Shown here: positions 19,966-29,827 of the stretch, piece after piece | How the letters are laid out: each line of letters opens with the position of its first letter | Position numbering within the stretch: position 1 is the stretch's first letter | NCBI GenBank assembly: GCA_947650365.1 | Contig: CANTAL010000126.1 | Coordinates: 558,001 to 622,000 of the forward strand | DNA length: 64,000 nucleotides | Direction: 5' to 3' | Source: Chamaelirium japonicum | Lineage: Eukaryota > Streptophyta > Magnoliopsida > Liliales > Melanthiaceae | Notes under the pieces: generated by a model | Seen by the model: only the letters and a program-made list of their open reading frames with translations | Told to the model about the DNA's origin: nothing | The model's database searches: none | Made by a program: the position numbers and the translations under genes

Positions 19966-22958
19966 ATGGCTTCCTCTGCTGCTGCTTCTTCTTCAGCCAC
20001 TGCTGCTGCTGCTGCGATCTCCCGGGAGGAGCCTCTCAATGTCGCCCCCATCTCGGTGCGTGCTCCGGGCACCGAGAAAGAGGCTCCTCCCAAGGTGCCC
20101 GCCGTCCTCTGGTTCAACGACATCGGGGGCGTGCCGGTCCCCGAGAGTCTACGGACAGCGGCGGGCATCCCCCAAGAGCTCGACATCCTCCCTTTCCCGA
20201 GATCGGGGAGACCGCTCTCCGGAACTGCGGTCTCCGTGGGGCAAATATGGTCAGGGCTCCGACTGCCCCTGAACCATCTAGCCAGCGAGCTCCTGGAGCT
20301 GGCGGGCTTATGCCCCGCTCAGCTCCCAGGCAACTCGTGGGGGATTCTCTACGGGCTTTCTCAAATCAAGGAAGCCCTTAACGTGAGGATCCCCCTGGCC
20401 TATCTCCTGAAGAAGTGGTCCCTCAAGCCAGGGACAATCTTCAGCGAGGTCGACTGCGGCCACTACTACCTCGCAGGCCGCCCTGGCGAGGTGCTGCCCT
20501 TCTCCGCGGTCGAGAACAAAGACCGATATTGGAAGGAGTATCCGTTCGTGATCGAGGGCAACTGGCGAGGTCCCTGCGCCGGAGTCCGCTCCTTTCCCGG
20601 CAGACCGCCTCTGCCGGTCTTCAAGGAGATCGCGGAGTATCGCTCTAAGGGGAAGAAGTGTATCTCGGCAGCCCGAGAGAAATCTCTCGATGAGGCGATC
20701 CTGGAGTTCCTCGGCGGGCGGACTCTGGACAAGGTCCTGGCCCCGGACTTCTCCTTCCTCTGGAAGGATCTCCGGACGGGCACCATCATGACCCGCCAGA
20801 AGATCATGCGCAAGAAGGTGGCGGTCTCTCGCCGCACCGGGGCGACCTCCCAGGCTGCTGCCGCACCCTCCAGTGTCGGCGTCTCTTCAGCGAAGAAGGG
20901 GAAGAAGAAGCGGGCTTCTCCGATTAGGATCGCTGATGAAGACACCATCGACATGATCCGCGAGGAGGATATTCCCTCGCCGCCGCCTCCGTCCCGCGAG
21001 GTTGCCCCAGGTCAGGCGAACTCCCCCCTCGTTTCCAATCCCCTCATGCACTCCTCAGTTTCGGAACCTCCACGACGTCAAGTTGTGATGGTCGACCCCG
21101 AGGACCCGCGCGTCGAGCTCCTTCTTGGCATGGCGGAGGTGGAAACCCCAATGGCCGAGTTGCTGATGCGCGAGTTCCCGGGCGACCTTTCTAAACCTCT
21201 TTATGTCGCGGTAATGACCCCAGAGATGGAGGGCGCCCATATAAAGAAGAAGAAGAAGAAGGCTCCAGCAGCCCGCCCAATGGCGAAGGACGACGCCGTT
21301 CGCAAGGCTCGTGAAGCCTATGCGCGAGCCATTGAGGACAGGAGGAAAGCCGCCCTCGAGGAAGCGGGCTTGCCCTCGGGCGAGGATTCCATTGACGAGT
21401 CCAGCTCGGAAGAAGAGGAGCCGCGGTCTCTCGAGGACGAGTCCGCTTCTACGACAGCGAGGCCTCCCCTGCCCTTCGAGGGACCGGTGCCAATGAGCCC
21501 GCTGCCTTCTGCACCCGCTCCGGCCAAGACCTCGGCACCGGCCGCTCCTACCCCTAGCACGCCCGCGCAGGAACCTGCTCCCGAGCCCTCGCCTGTGCCT
21601 GCGCCTATGCCCGAGCTCGGACCCATGTCCGAGCCTGCGCCTGCGCAGGAACCTGCTCCTGCGTCCAGGCTCGCGCCTGCGCCCGCGCCCGAGCCCGCGC
21701 TTGCGCCTGAGCCCGCGCCTGCGCCCGAGCCCGCGCGTGCGCCCGAGCCCGCGCCCGCGTCTGAGCCCGCGCCTGCGCCCAAGCCCACGCCTGCTCCCGA
21801 GCCCGCGCTCGCTCCCGAGCCTGCGCTTGCTCCCGAGCTCGCGCTCGCTCCCGAGCCTGCGCTTGCGCCTGAGCCCGCGCCTGCGCCCGAGCCCGCGCCT
21901 GCTCCCGAGCCCGCGCCTGCGCCCGAGCCCGCGCCTGCTCCCGAGCCCGCGCCTGCGCCCGAGCCCGCGCTCGCGCCTGAGTCCGTGCCCGCCACTCTTG
22001 AGGTTCCCCCTCTCCCTGAGCTGGGCAGGTTGGCCTATTGGTCTCCGGACCTGGGGGCCATCCTGGACGACTTTCCGAGCTCCAGCTCGGAAGCCTCGGA
22101 CCCGGACCTGCCGGGGCGAAGGGGAGCCACCGCGCCTTCCCCTACCAACGAAGGAATTGCCGGCGCTCAAGAGGCCGAGCCTGCTGCTGCCTCCATTAGT
22201 GCGCCCCCTCCAGCTGCTCCCACCGAGGCGAGCCAAGCGGGCTCCTCCACTGGCGGTCCTGAGCGCGCCCCTTTCTTCATGCGGGAGATCCTGGGGCGCA
22301 ATATCTTTGCCCAAGCTCCCTACGTCGATATCATTAACCGACTGCTCGAGGTAAGGCCGCCTCCATACTCCTTTGTCTCCAAACCCCCGCTTCAATTTCT
22401 AACTTAATCTGTTCGCTCTCTACGTAGGTAGAGCGGGTCGGCCGGGCTCTTGTTGACGAGGTCGCAGAAGTCGCGGGGAACACCGTTGCTCTCTACGATG
22501 ACACTCTCCATGACTCGGAGAGGAGAGTAGACGAGTACATTCTTCGAATCCGCCAAATGGACCAGTCAGGCGAGCTGCGGGCTGAAGTGGACCGACTGCG
22601 CCAGCAGGTCGCCTCCTCTAACACGGAGGTCAACGAACTGCGCCAGCGGGCTGCCACCTTTACCACCACGCTAGCTTCGGTTGAGGATGCCCGCGACCGC
22701 GCCCTATCCGATGCGGAGGCCGCCCAGAAGGAAGTCTCCGAGCTTCAACGTCAGTTGGCGGCCTCCAGGGATGAGATCGCGTCTCTGAAGGAAACGCATC
22801 TCCAAGACCTCCACTCCCAGCAACGCCGCCTCCAGGCGCAACTCAACGAGCTTCTGCAGAAAGGCGCAATCGACGCCATCGAGAAGTACAAGGCCGAAAG
22901 GTCGAAAAAGAGGAAGCGCGGCGGTGACGACGAGGGCGCTGGCGCGGGCCCAGTTTAA
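19966..22958 (+). CDS. Antisense accessory gene of element 2 (two exons, coiled-coil protein)
   Basis: Exons are 19966-22350 (795 codons) and 22428-22958 (176 codons plus stop), phase 0. The start is the ATG giving MASSAAASSSATAAAAA; upstream in-frame codons are not ATG. The conserved region (about residues 85-205) includes GLRLPLNHLASELLELAGL, then CPAQLPGNSWGILYGLSQ and YYLAGRPGEVLPF, with possible resemblance to the plant putative gypsy-type transposon domain (unchecked). A second shared block ends FPGDLSKPLYVAVMTPEME. Residues about 559-675 are a PAPEPA-type repeat. Exon 2 is a heptad-rich coiled coil with the well-conserved tail LQAQLNELLQKGA and the basic cluster ERSKKRKRG. No catalytic motif is evident. 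Nuclear location and protein-protein contact are inferences. Its frame is open although pol in the same element is broken. Confidence 0.83.
21640..21990 (+). repeat. Proline-alanine-glutamate repeat within the antisense gene
   Basis: GC-rich 18-bp units such as CCTGCGCCCGAGCCCGCG encode PAPEPA-type hexapeptides, with PALAPE variants. Element 1's protein has a looser proline-rich linker at this place. The low-complexity bases create long open frames on the other strand, which I do not consider genes. Confidence 0.85.
22351..22427 (+). other. Intron of the antisense gene in element 2, 77 bp, GT-AG, phase 0
   Basis: The donor CTCGAG/GTAAGG at 22351 is a strong plant 5' splice site, and the acceptor CTCTCTACGTAG ends at 22427. 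Splicing joins INRLLE to VERVGRALVDEV with no frame change. Unspliced reading stops at 22407. The position and phase are the same as in element 1. Confidence 0.87.
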
Positions 22959-23269
22959 GCTGTATCTCTGTAATTTTTGACTTTAATAAATGAAATGAAA
23001 CTTTTTGAGTCCGCTTGTTTCCATTTCTTTCTCTGTCTTGCTTTCGAGTCCGTCCTAGGAATTCGCAGCGATCTCGAGAGTGATACCCCGGGCGAGGCAG
23101 CTAATTCGATTCAACCCTTTTTATTTTTAAAGTATATGCAAACGAAAAACTTCGGCATGCTCGTAAAAACTCAAGTCTCTGAGCCCGAAAAACGTTTAAG
23201 CAAAACAAAGGATTTCAAAAACTTCCCTACACTCAGAGACTAAAAAACCATTTTTGTTTTTAAATGAAA
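22959..23269 (+). terminator. 3' end of the antisense gene with AATAAA, AT-rich spacer and inverted repeat
   Basis: AATAAA lies at 22985-22990, 27 bases after the stop, and is a likely polyadenylation signal. Further on, AGTCTCTGAG (23174-23183) and CTCAGAGACT (23232-23241) form the same 10-bp inverted repeat seen in element 1. The stretch holds no supported coding region. The stem could act in either direction, because the pol transcript enters from the other side. Confidence 0.6.
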
Positions 23270-23734
23270 CTAATAAGTGCTAGCTGCCCCCTGCCCGGTT
23301 AATTTCTCTCGATGGTCCTGTTCGGCGGGCTCGCCCTTCGAGGGATACGCCCACGCCAGGATGCTTCCGTTCATGACAGGTGAACGCGAAGGATCCTGAT
23401 TAGGCTTAGAGTCCACTTGGCAGCGGACTTCCCCGGGAAGCTCAAGGTCGCCCATTGGCTGCCTCTGAGGATCCCGGTCTAGCTTTAAGTCCGCACAACG
23501 GCGGACTGCCCCGGGAAGCTCAAGGTCGCCCACTGGCTGCCTTTGAGGATCCCGGTCTTGCTTTAAGTCCGCACAACGGCGGACTGCCCCGGGAAGCTCA
23601 AGGTCGCCCACTGGCTGCCTCTGAGGATCCCGGTCTTGCTTTAAGTCCGCACAACGACGGACTGCTTTGTAGATCAAGCGAGCTCTTGGTGCAGTGAGCT
23701 TCCGGGTGGAATTCTTTGTGAAAAACCCCATCAT
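23270..23734 (-). CDS. Possible small sense ORF with 26-residue repeats (154 codons)
   Basis: Read leftward from 23734, the frame starts MMGFFTKNSTRKL, passes through 26-residue repeats containing DLKQDRDPQRQPVGDLELPG, and ends GQGAASTY. The 78-bp units start at anchors 23441, 23519 and 23597 (CTCAAGGTCGCCCA on +). Start and end match the interrupted frame of element 1 (3198-3740). No known domain is seen. It may be non-coding sequence kept open by the repeat length. It lies just downstream of the pol stop at 23780-23778. Confidence 0.3.
   Translation of the reverse strand: MMGFFTKNSTRKLTAPRARLIYKAVRRCADLKQDRDPQRQPVGDLELPGAVRRCADLKQDRDPQRQPVGDLELPGAVRRCADLKLDRDPQRQPMGDLELPGEVRCQVDSKPNQDPSRSPVMNGSILAWAYPSKGEPAEQDHREKLTGQGAASTY
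23435..23690 (-). repeat. 78-bp tandem repeats downstream of pol, element 2
   Basis: The + strand anchor CTCAAGGTCGCCCA occurs at 23441, 23519 and 23597, an exact 78-bp period. The unit is the same as in element 1, with fewer copies. The difference in copy number between two elements with very similar pol genes shows that the block expands and contracts. Confidence 0.9.
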
Positions 23735-23777
23735 TCATTCATAACCTCTTCAAAAAGAAAATTTTACAAAAATTTCC

Positions 23778-26700
23778 TTAGGCATAGAACTTGCGAAGGT
23801 GTAAAGCATTCCAAGGCCGCTCTAACAGGTCGCCTTCAGCGGTCATCAACTGGTAAGCCCCCGAGCCACGCGTTTCGCGTATTATGTAGGGGCCCTCCCA
23901 GTTCGCCGCGAGCTTCCCTGCATTAGGCTCCTGCGTATTTGCGAACACCTTTCTCATCACCATGTCCCCGGCTTTGAATGCCCGATGGCGGACTCTTTTG
24001 TCGTAGGCGCGCTTCATTTCTTGTCGGTACCCAGCGAGATGTAGATTGGCGCGCTCTCGTCTTTCTTCGAGCTGGTCGAGGGAGTCGGCAAGCATAGCGT
24101 CGTTATCAACCTCATCTGCAGCAAGCTTTCTTTCCGTTGGCAGCTCGGCTTCGATGGGCAGCACGGCTTCACACCCGTAAGTTAGGCTGAAAGGCGATTC
24201 ATCGGTTGAGCGACGTGGAGTGGTACGATAAGCCCACAGCACGCCGTCGAGCTCCTGCTCCCACAGTCCTTTCTTTCCTTCCAACCTTTTCTTGAGGTTG
24301 TCTAAGATTACTCGGTTCGTAGCTTCGGCCTGCCCGTTGCTTTGAGGGTACCTCGGGGACGAGAATCTTAGGTCGACTCCATATTCAACACAAAAGCTTC
24401 TGATCAAGCGATTGTCGAACTGGCGACCATTGTCGGTGATGAGCACTCGGGGCAGCCCAAAGCGGCAGAAGATATTCTTCCAGAGGAAGTCCTTGACTTG
24501 CTTCTCACCAATCTTAGCTAGCGGGACCGCTTCCACCCATTTGGTGAAGTAGTCCGTAGCTACTAAGATGAATTTCTTCTGCCGGGTAGACACAGGGAAA
24601 GGTCCCACGATGTCCATTCCCCATTGCTGGAAAGGCCAGGGGCTCGCCAGAGGGTGCAGTTCTTCTGCAGGCATATGGTTTGTCGTTGCGTGCTTCTGGC
24701 ATTGGATGCACCTCTGAGCGGCCTTCAAAGCGTCTTGCTCCAGAGTGGGCCACCAGTATCCTTGCCTTCGCACTTTCGCAGCTAGAGATTGCCCACCAGC
24801 GTGGTTTCCCAGCTCGCCAGAGTGGATGCAATTCAGAACTTCTTCGGTCTCCGGGCTTTCGATGCAACGAAGGTTTGGCCCGCCAAACGACCTCCGAAAA
24901 AGGCGATCCCAGCGAATGAGATAGCGACCAGCGCATTTCTCCAATCGCCGGGCTTCCTCTTTACCTTAGGGAAGCTCGCCCTTCTGAAGGAAACGAAGAA
25001 TGAGAGCGATCCACCCGCCAGGAGATACATCGGCAGAAACTTGGTTAACTGCGAGCTCCGCCAGCTGGAGCCGAGACTGATTCTGGACTTCAATGAGAAT
25101 ATGGCGAGCTTCCGACGTTCCGAGTAGGGAGGCAGCATTTGCTAATGCATCAGCTCGCTTATTATCGGCTCGCGGAATTTGCTCGAAAGAGATCTTTTCG
25201 AACCCCGCGGTCTTGCTCTTCACCAGATCCATGTAGATCGCCATTCGTGCATCCCGGGAGGCGTACTCCCCATTGACTTGGCAAATAATTAGCTGGGAAT
25301 CACTAAAGACTTTCAAGCGTTTGGCGCCTACCTCTTGAGCGGGCTCCAGACCGGCCAATAACGCCTCGTACTCTGCTTCATTGTTAGTAGCGGCGAAATC
25401 CAGTCGGACTGATTTCTCGAGCAGCATCTCTTGGGCGATCAGAGCGACCCCGATCCCAGCCCCCAAAGCGTTGGAGGAACCATCTACGAACAATTCCCAT
25501 CCCATCGCCTCTGGATGCTCATTGGGAGGACGCTCGCCTTGGTTGTCCAAGAACCTCGCCTTTCTAGGGTGTGCCTCAGTTGGCTCATCCTCCTGGTACT
25601 GGACTGGTTCTTCTATGGGGAAGTCCGCCAAGAAATCAGCGAGAGCCTGTCCTTTGACAGCAACTCGAGGGACATATTCCAATCCATAGGCGGCGAGCTC
25701 GGCAGACCATCGATACAACCTGCCGGCTACCGAAGGCCTGGAGAGAGCGCTCTTCAGGGGATGCTCCGTGATGACTTTGACGATATGTGCTGAGAAGTAG
25801 GGATGAAGCTTTCTCGCGGTAAGGACCAAGGCCAATGCGACCTTCTCGATTGGTCGATACCGGAGCTCGGCGGGAAGCATCGTATGGCTCACAAAATAGA
25901 CAGGTCGCTCTACCTTTGCTTCTTCCACTACCAGGACCCCGCTTACGGCGTTCTCCGTGACTGCGAGATACACGCCAAGCTCGGCGCCATCTTTTGGTGC
26001 CGCTAGGATCGGCGGGCTCGTAAGATAGTCTTTGATCTTCTGAAAGGCGCGCTCGCAATTTTCATCCCAGCAAATGCTTGCTCCTTTTCGCAGCAGCTCG
26101 AAAAGAGGTCGGCAATTGTCTGAGGATTTGGATATAAACCGGTTGAGCGCGGCGATTCGTCCGCTCAATCTCTGGACTTCTTGCCGGGTTCTTGGTGCGG
26201 GCATTTCGACAAGTGCTCGGATTTGCCCAGGGTCGGCCTCGATCCCCCTGTGGGTGACCAGGTACCCGAGGAATTTCCCCGACGTCACTCCGAATGCGCA
26301 CTTCGCCGGGTTCAGCCTCATTCGGTACTTTCTCAGTATCTCGAAGGTTTCGCGGAGGTCGGCTACATGCCCTCCTCGCTCTCGACTTTTGACCAGAAGG
26401 TCGTCAACATAAACCTCGACATTTCTGCCGATCTGATTTTTAAATATTTGAGTGACTAACCTTTGGTAGGTCGCTCCAGCGTTCTTGAGTCCGAAGGGCA
26501 TCACTCGATAGCAGTACAGCTTCTGATAGCCCGCTCCGGAGTAGAAAGCAGTCTTCTCTTGATCCTCGGGATGGAGGGGTATTTGGTTGTACCCTGAGTA
26601 TCCATCCATGAAGGACAGAGCTCGGAACCCGACAGCTGCGTCAACCAGTGCGCCGATTCTCGGAAGGGGAAATCCGTCCTTCGGGCATGCCTTGTTGAGG

Positions 26701-27236
26701 TCAGAGAAGTCAATGCATACCCTGACCGCTCCGCTCTTCTTAGGCACCGCCACGATATTGGAGATCCACTCGGGGAAGTGCGCCTCGCGGATGAAGCCGG
26801 CTCGCTCCAGCTTATCTATCTCCGCCGCCACTGCTACGGACTTCGCAGCAGGTATGTGCCGAGCTTTCTGCTTGACCGGTGGGAACTCCTTCACGGTGTG
26901 CAGACGATGACAGGCGACCTCCGGGTCAATCCCTGGCATGTCCGCGAAGCTCCAGGCAAATACGTCGCGGTATTCCCTGAGCAAGCTGGTTATGGCTTGG
27001 ACCTCGCCCTTGGTTAACGAGGTCCCAAGACTAACAATTCTTGGCCCTTCTTTGCCGCCAATATCGATCTCTTGAAGTGCTTCGGCAACCGGAAAACTTC
27101 CTCTCTTGGGGGTTGTTAGGCGGCCTTCCTCCAACTTAAGATCTACACCGCTCCCACCCGAAGATGGAGTAGGGGACTTAAACGAAGAGGCCCCCAACGG
27201 GCTCCCCAGGAGCTCGCTTGTACCGGGCGGTAATTG
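23778..27236 (-). pseudogene. pol: Pol polyprotein of element 2, interrupted by one nonsense codon
   Basis: The frame continues directly from the gag-protease frame after the UAG at 27239-27237. It covers RT (YVDD codons at 26411-26400, intact DGYSGYNQ), gypsy RNase H, archaeal-type RNase H (FVDGSS, NNEAEYEALL, FSDSQ) and integrase. A TAA at 24968-24966 stops translation between the second RNase H and integrase (after FLQKGELP). Element 1 has a sense codon there. The frame is the same on both sides, so this is a point change and not a frameshift; integrase (24965-23778) is otherwise open to the normal stop. The first ATG in the frame is well downstream, consistent with pol being made as an extension of gag-protease. 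Confidence 0.9.
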
Positions 27237-27239
27237 CTA
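27231..27239 (-). promoter_or_regulatory. Leaky stop context UAG-CAA-UUA between gag-protease and pol
   Basis: On the - strand the gag-protease frame ends TCC-TAG and continues CAA-TTA in the same frame, and then stays open into RT. UAG followed by CAR-YYA is the readthrough context described for tobacco mosaic virus and related plant viruses. The zero frame and the lack of an ATG start for pol fit stop-codon readthrough as the way to make Gag-Pol. No protein evidence is available here. Confidence 0.7.
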
Positions 27240-29738
27240 GGAGGGTGCGGGCCTCTTGGCCTCGGCGACCTCCACGTCCATGAGGTGAGGAGCATCCTGC
27301 TCGCATCTGGTTGCGGCTACCTGATCTCCCCGAATGACCACGACCCCACCCGGGGTTGGGAATTTGAGGGCCTGATGGTTGGGTGAAGATATTGCCTTCA
27401 TCTGCCTTAGCCAAGGCCGCCCAAGAATGGCGTTAAAGGCCGAACTCCCGTCGACTACCGCGAAGCGGACTTGGCGAGCTTCCGGGCCCGCTGTCACGGT
27501 GAGGGTTATCTCTCCCGCTACTTTAGCGACCTCACCGGTGAATCCGCTGAGGGAGCTCGTCGAGGGAGACAAGTCGGCAAGTCTCAAACCCATTCGTAGG
27601 TAGGCCGACAGAAAAAGGATGTCAACGGCGCTCCCTGAATCCACCAGAGCTCGCCTTACCTCGATGTTTGCCATCATCAGGCGTATGACGAGGGGGTCAT
27701 TGTGGGGCGCGACAACCCCAGCCATGTCATCCTCCGAAAACCATAGGAAATTGCGGGCTTCTGCCCTCGGCGCTTGAAGTAAAGTAGGAGTTAGCGAGAC
27801 AGAAAATACCTTCTGCGCCCGCTCCATCTCCCTTACTCGCCGGCGGGCTTCATTACTTGATCTGGGGCCGCTCAGCCGCCCGCTAATGGTGTGGCAGATC
27901 GCCGGTCCTCCCGGGGGAGGAGGAGGTAAGGCGGGCTCCGCGAGTCCTGGGCGATCTCCCTCCCGAGGTGCTCGCTCTGGAATCACCTCGAACCTCCTCG
28001 GGAGCGAGATGAACTGGCTCAAGTGTCCCAAGGTGACCAAATCCTCCAGGTGGTTTTTCAGAGCCCGGCATCTATTAGTGTGATGCCCCGGGCTTCGATG
28101 AAAAGCGCACCGCCGCGAGTTGTCGGTCGAGCCAGGTTCTCCGACCTGTAGGGGTGGCGGGTACTGGAAGAAAGGCTCATTCCGAATCTGATGGAAGATT
28201 TGCCCCGGAGAGTGGGTCAGCACGGTGAAGTCCCGCTCCCCGGGTCCTGGAGGCAGGCGCCAGTTTGCTGGCCTTCCAGCGACCACCGCGGGGGCTTCAG
28301 CGGGCGGTATTGCAGGAGCTGCGGACGGTCCGGGCAAGGGTACCGAAAGTGGCACCTCCCTCCTCTCCACGGCCTTAACGACAAGAGGTCGCAAAGCCGG
28401 AGGAGGTCGCTGCTCTACTGCCTTTCCCTTCCGATCTAGCACTGCATCCTCGAGCTTGATGTGCTGCTGGACCAGGGCGAATAGTTCGACCATTGTGCGA
28501 GGGTCCTTGATTACTAAGGCGTCATAAAGCTTGCCCCCCTCGGGGAGGGCGCTTCTGAAGGCGCTCACCGCGGTACGATCCTGGCCCGCCGCGTCTTCCA
28601 GAGCGAGGTAAGCACTTCGGAATCGCGTTGCGAAGCATCGGAGCGTTTCTCGAGCTCCCATGGCCAGAGTAAACAGAGATTCGATCCTCTTCGGGGGCTG
28701 CCTGTTGCAGCGATACTGCTCCAGGAATAGCCTAGAGAGAGTTGGAAAGTTGGGGATCACGCCGGACGGCAGCTTGTGGAACCAATTCAATGCCGATCCG
28801 GTCAGACTGCTTGGAAACGCGCGACACAAGACATGGTCCTGGTCCCGGAAAAATAGAAGTTTCCTGTAGGCCAAGAGATGGTCGACGGGATCTTGCGATC
28901 CGTCGAACAATACAAACTTCGGGGGGGTCCAGTGGTGCGGAAAACCCCCTTGATGGACCTCGCTGGTGAAAGGCGAGCTTCCTCCGTGGGCGGCGAGGTC
29001 CTCCAGTAAATCCACTGGCGCACTAGGTCGCTGCCAGTGCCCGGGGAGAAATCCCAAAGGCGGCTGCGCAGGTCCTAGGCGCTCGTGCGCACTCCCTCTA
29101 GGAAGGGTCGGATCCACCCCACGGCGACCCTCGGGAGCCACCAATCGGCGGCCTCCTGGCTGCTCGCGCGCGGATCCCTTCAGCGAGGCGGTTGGTCTGT
29201 GGGAGGCCGTCACCTCTCGAGGTTCGGAAGGTAGAGTCACCGCGGGCTCTTTCCCTCGTCGCCGATGGCGCGGGTCGCGATCCCTCTCTTGAGACCTCGC
29301 CTCCGATCCGTCAGAGTCGACGCTTTGGCTACGTCGGCGAGGGATGGTCGCGTGCGAGGTCGCTTGGTTGCTGGACCGCTGGGTTACCAGCTTCTGTAAC
29401 CTGGTGAGCGGGGTCTCCTTCGCTCCACGCACGGCCGTCCTCTCAACCGGGGGTTCCGGTCGGGAAGTTCGCCGTGCTGGGACGGTCGTGGGCAGACGCG
29501 ACGAGACGGGAGGTCGCGCGGGGGACGCAGGCCTCGAAGGTCCTGACCGCCGGCTAGCCGCCAGAGCCTGACGCAAGCGCGTCAACTCCTCCATCATCGC
29601 CCGCTGGGTGGCCAACATCTCCAACAGGAGCTGGTCACTGAGCGGGACAAAGGGCTGGGGAGTCTCAGCGGGGGGTTCACTGTGCACAGACCCCATACGG
29701 GCCCTCGCCCGCCTACGCCCCCTTGTCGCCGGAGCCAT
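27237..29738 (-). CDS. gag: Gag-protease polyprotein
   Basis: 833 codons from the ATG at 29738 (MAPATRGRRRARARMG), which follows the primer-binding site by about 70 bases. The N-terminal third is basic and proline-rich. A retrotransposon capsid region lies at about residues 265-390, with LTGSALNWFHKLPSG and FLEQYRCNRQ. A variant zinc knuckle, CAFHRSPGHHTNRC, is near residue 545; such C-H-H-C forms are usual in Tat elements. The aspartic protease has its active site at D700-S701-G702 (ALVDSGSAVDIL), with the second motif ILGRPWL near residue 771. Protease at the end of gag, separated from RT by a stop in the same frame, implies recoding for Pol. The frame is intact. Gag would form the cytoplasmic particle in which reverse transcription occurs. 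Confidence 0.92.
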   Translation of the reverse strand: MAPATRGRRRARARMGSVHSEPPAETPQPFVPLSDQLLLEMLATQRAMMEELTRLRQALAASRRSGPSRPASPARPPVSSRLPTTVPARRTSRPEPPVERTAVRGAKETPLTRLQKLVTQRSSNQATSHATIPRRRSQSVDSDGSEARSQERDRDPRHRRRGKEPAVTLPSEPREVTASHRPTASLKGSAREQPGGRRLVAPEGRRGVDPTLPRGSAHERLGPAQPPLGFLPGHWQRPSAPVDLLEDLAAHGGSSPFTSEVHQGGFPHHWTPPKFVLFDGSQDPVDHLLAYRKLLFFRDQDHVLCRAFPSSLTGSALNWFHKLPSGVIPNFPTLSRLFLEQYRCNRQPPKRIESLFTLAMGARETLRCFATRFRSAYLALEDAAGQDRTAVSAFRSALPEGGKLYDALVIKDPRTMVELFALVQQHIKLEDAVLDRKGKAVEQRPPPALRPLVVKAVERREVPLSVPLPGPSAAPAIPPAEAPAVVAGRPANWRLPPGPGERDFTVLTHSPGQIFHQIRNEPFFQYPPPLQVGEPGSTDNSRRCAFHRSPGHHTNRCRALKNHLEDLVTLGHLSQFISLPRRFEVIPERAPREGDRPGLAEPALPPPPPGGPAICHTISGRLSGPRSSNEARRRVREMERAQKVFSVSLTPTLLQAPRAEARNFLWFSEDDMAGVVAPHNDPLVIRLMMANIEVRRALVDSGSAVDILFLSAYLRMGLRLADLSPSTSSLSGFTGEVAKVAGEITLTVTAGPEARQVRFAVVDGSSAFNAILGRPWLRQMKAISSPNHQALKFPTPGGVVVIRGDQVAATRCEQDAPHLMDVEVAEAKRPAPS

Positions 29739-29827
29739 CTTTGGGGTTTCTAAGGCCGTCGACGCACAACCGTATGGTCGTGAGCGTTCTCACAGGAACC
29801 AGTCGAAATCCCACAGACGGCGCCAAA
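29739..29827 (-). other. 5' leader of element 2 with the primer-binding site
   Basis: Immediately inside the 5' LTR, the element strand reads TT then TGGCGCCGTCTGTGGGA (29825-29809). TGG pairs with the CCA end of a tRNA, and the following bases are of the type seen after Tat LTRs. Complementarity may continue into a T-loop-like ATTTCGA. I cannot assign the tRNA. About 70 bases of leader separate it from the gag ATG. Confidence 0.82.

Noticed and set aside
21055..22395. Frame of 446 codons on the - strand, and other long frames opposite the antisense gene
   Set aside because: Shadow frames of the GC-rich PAPEPA repeat; the + strand gene has promoter, intron and conservation, these do not.
23778..24965. 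Separate integrase gene in element 2
   Set aside because: It is in the same frame as the upstream pol and is separated by one stop that element 1 lacks; its apparent start is internal.
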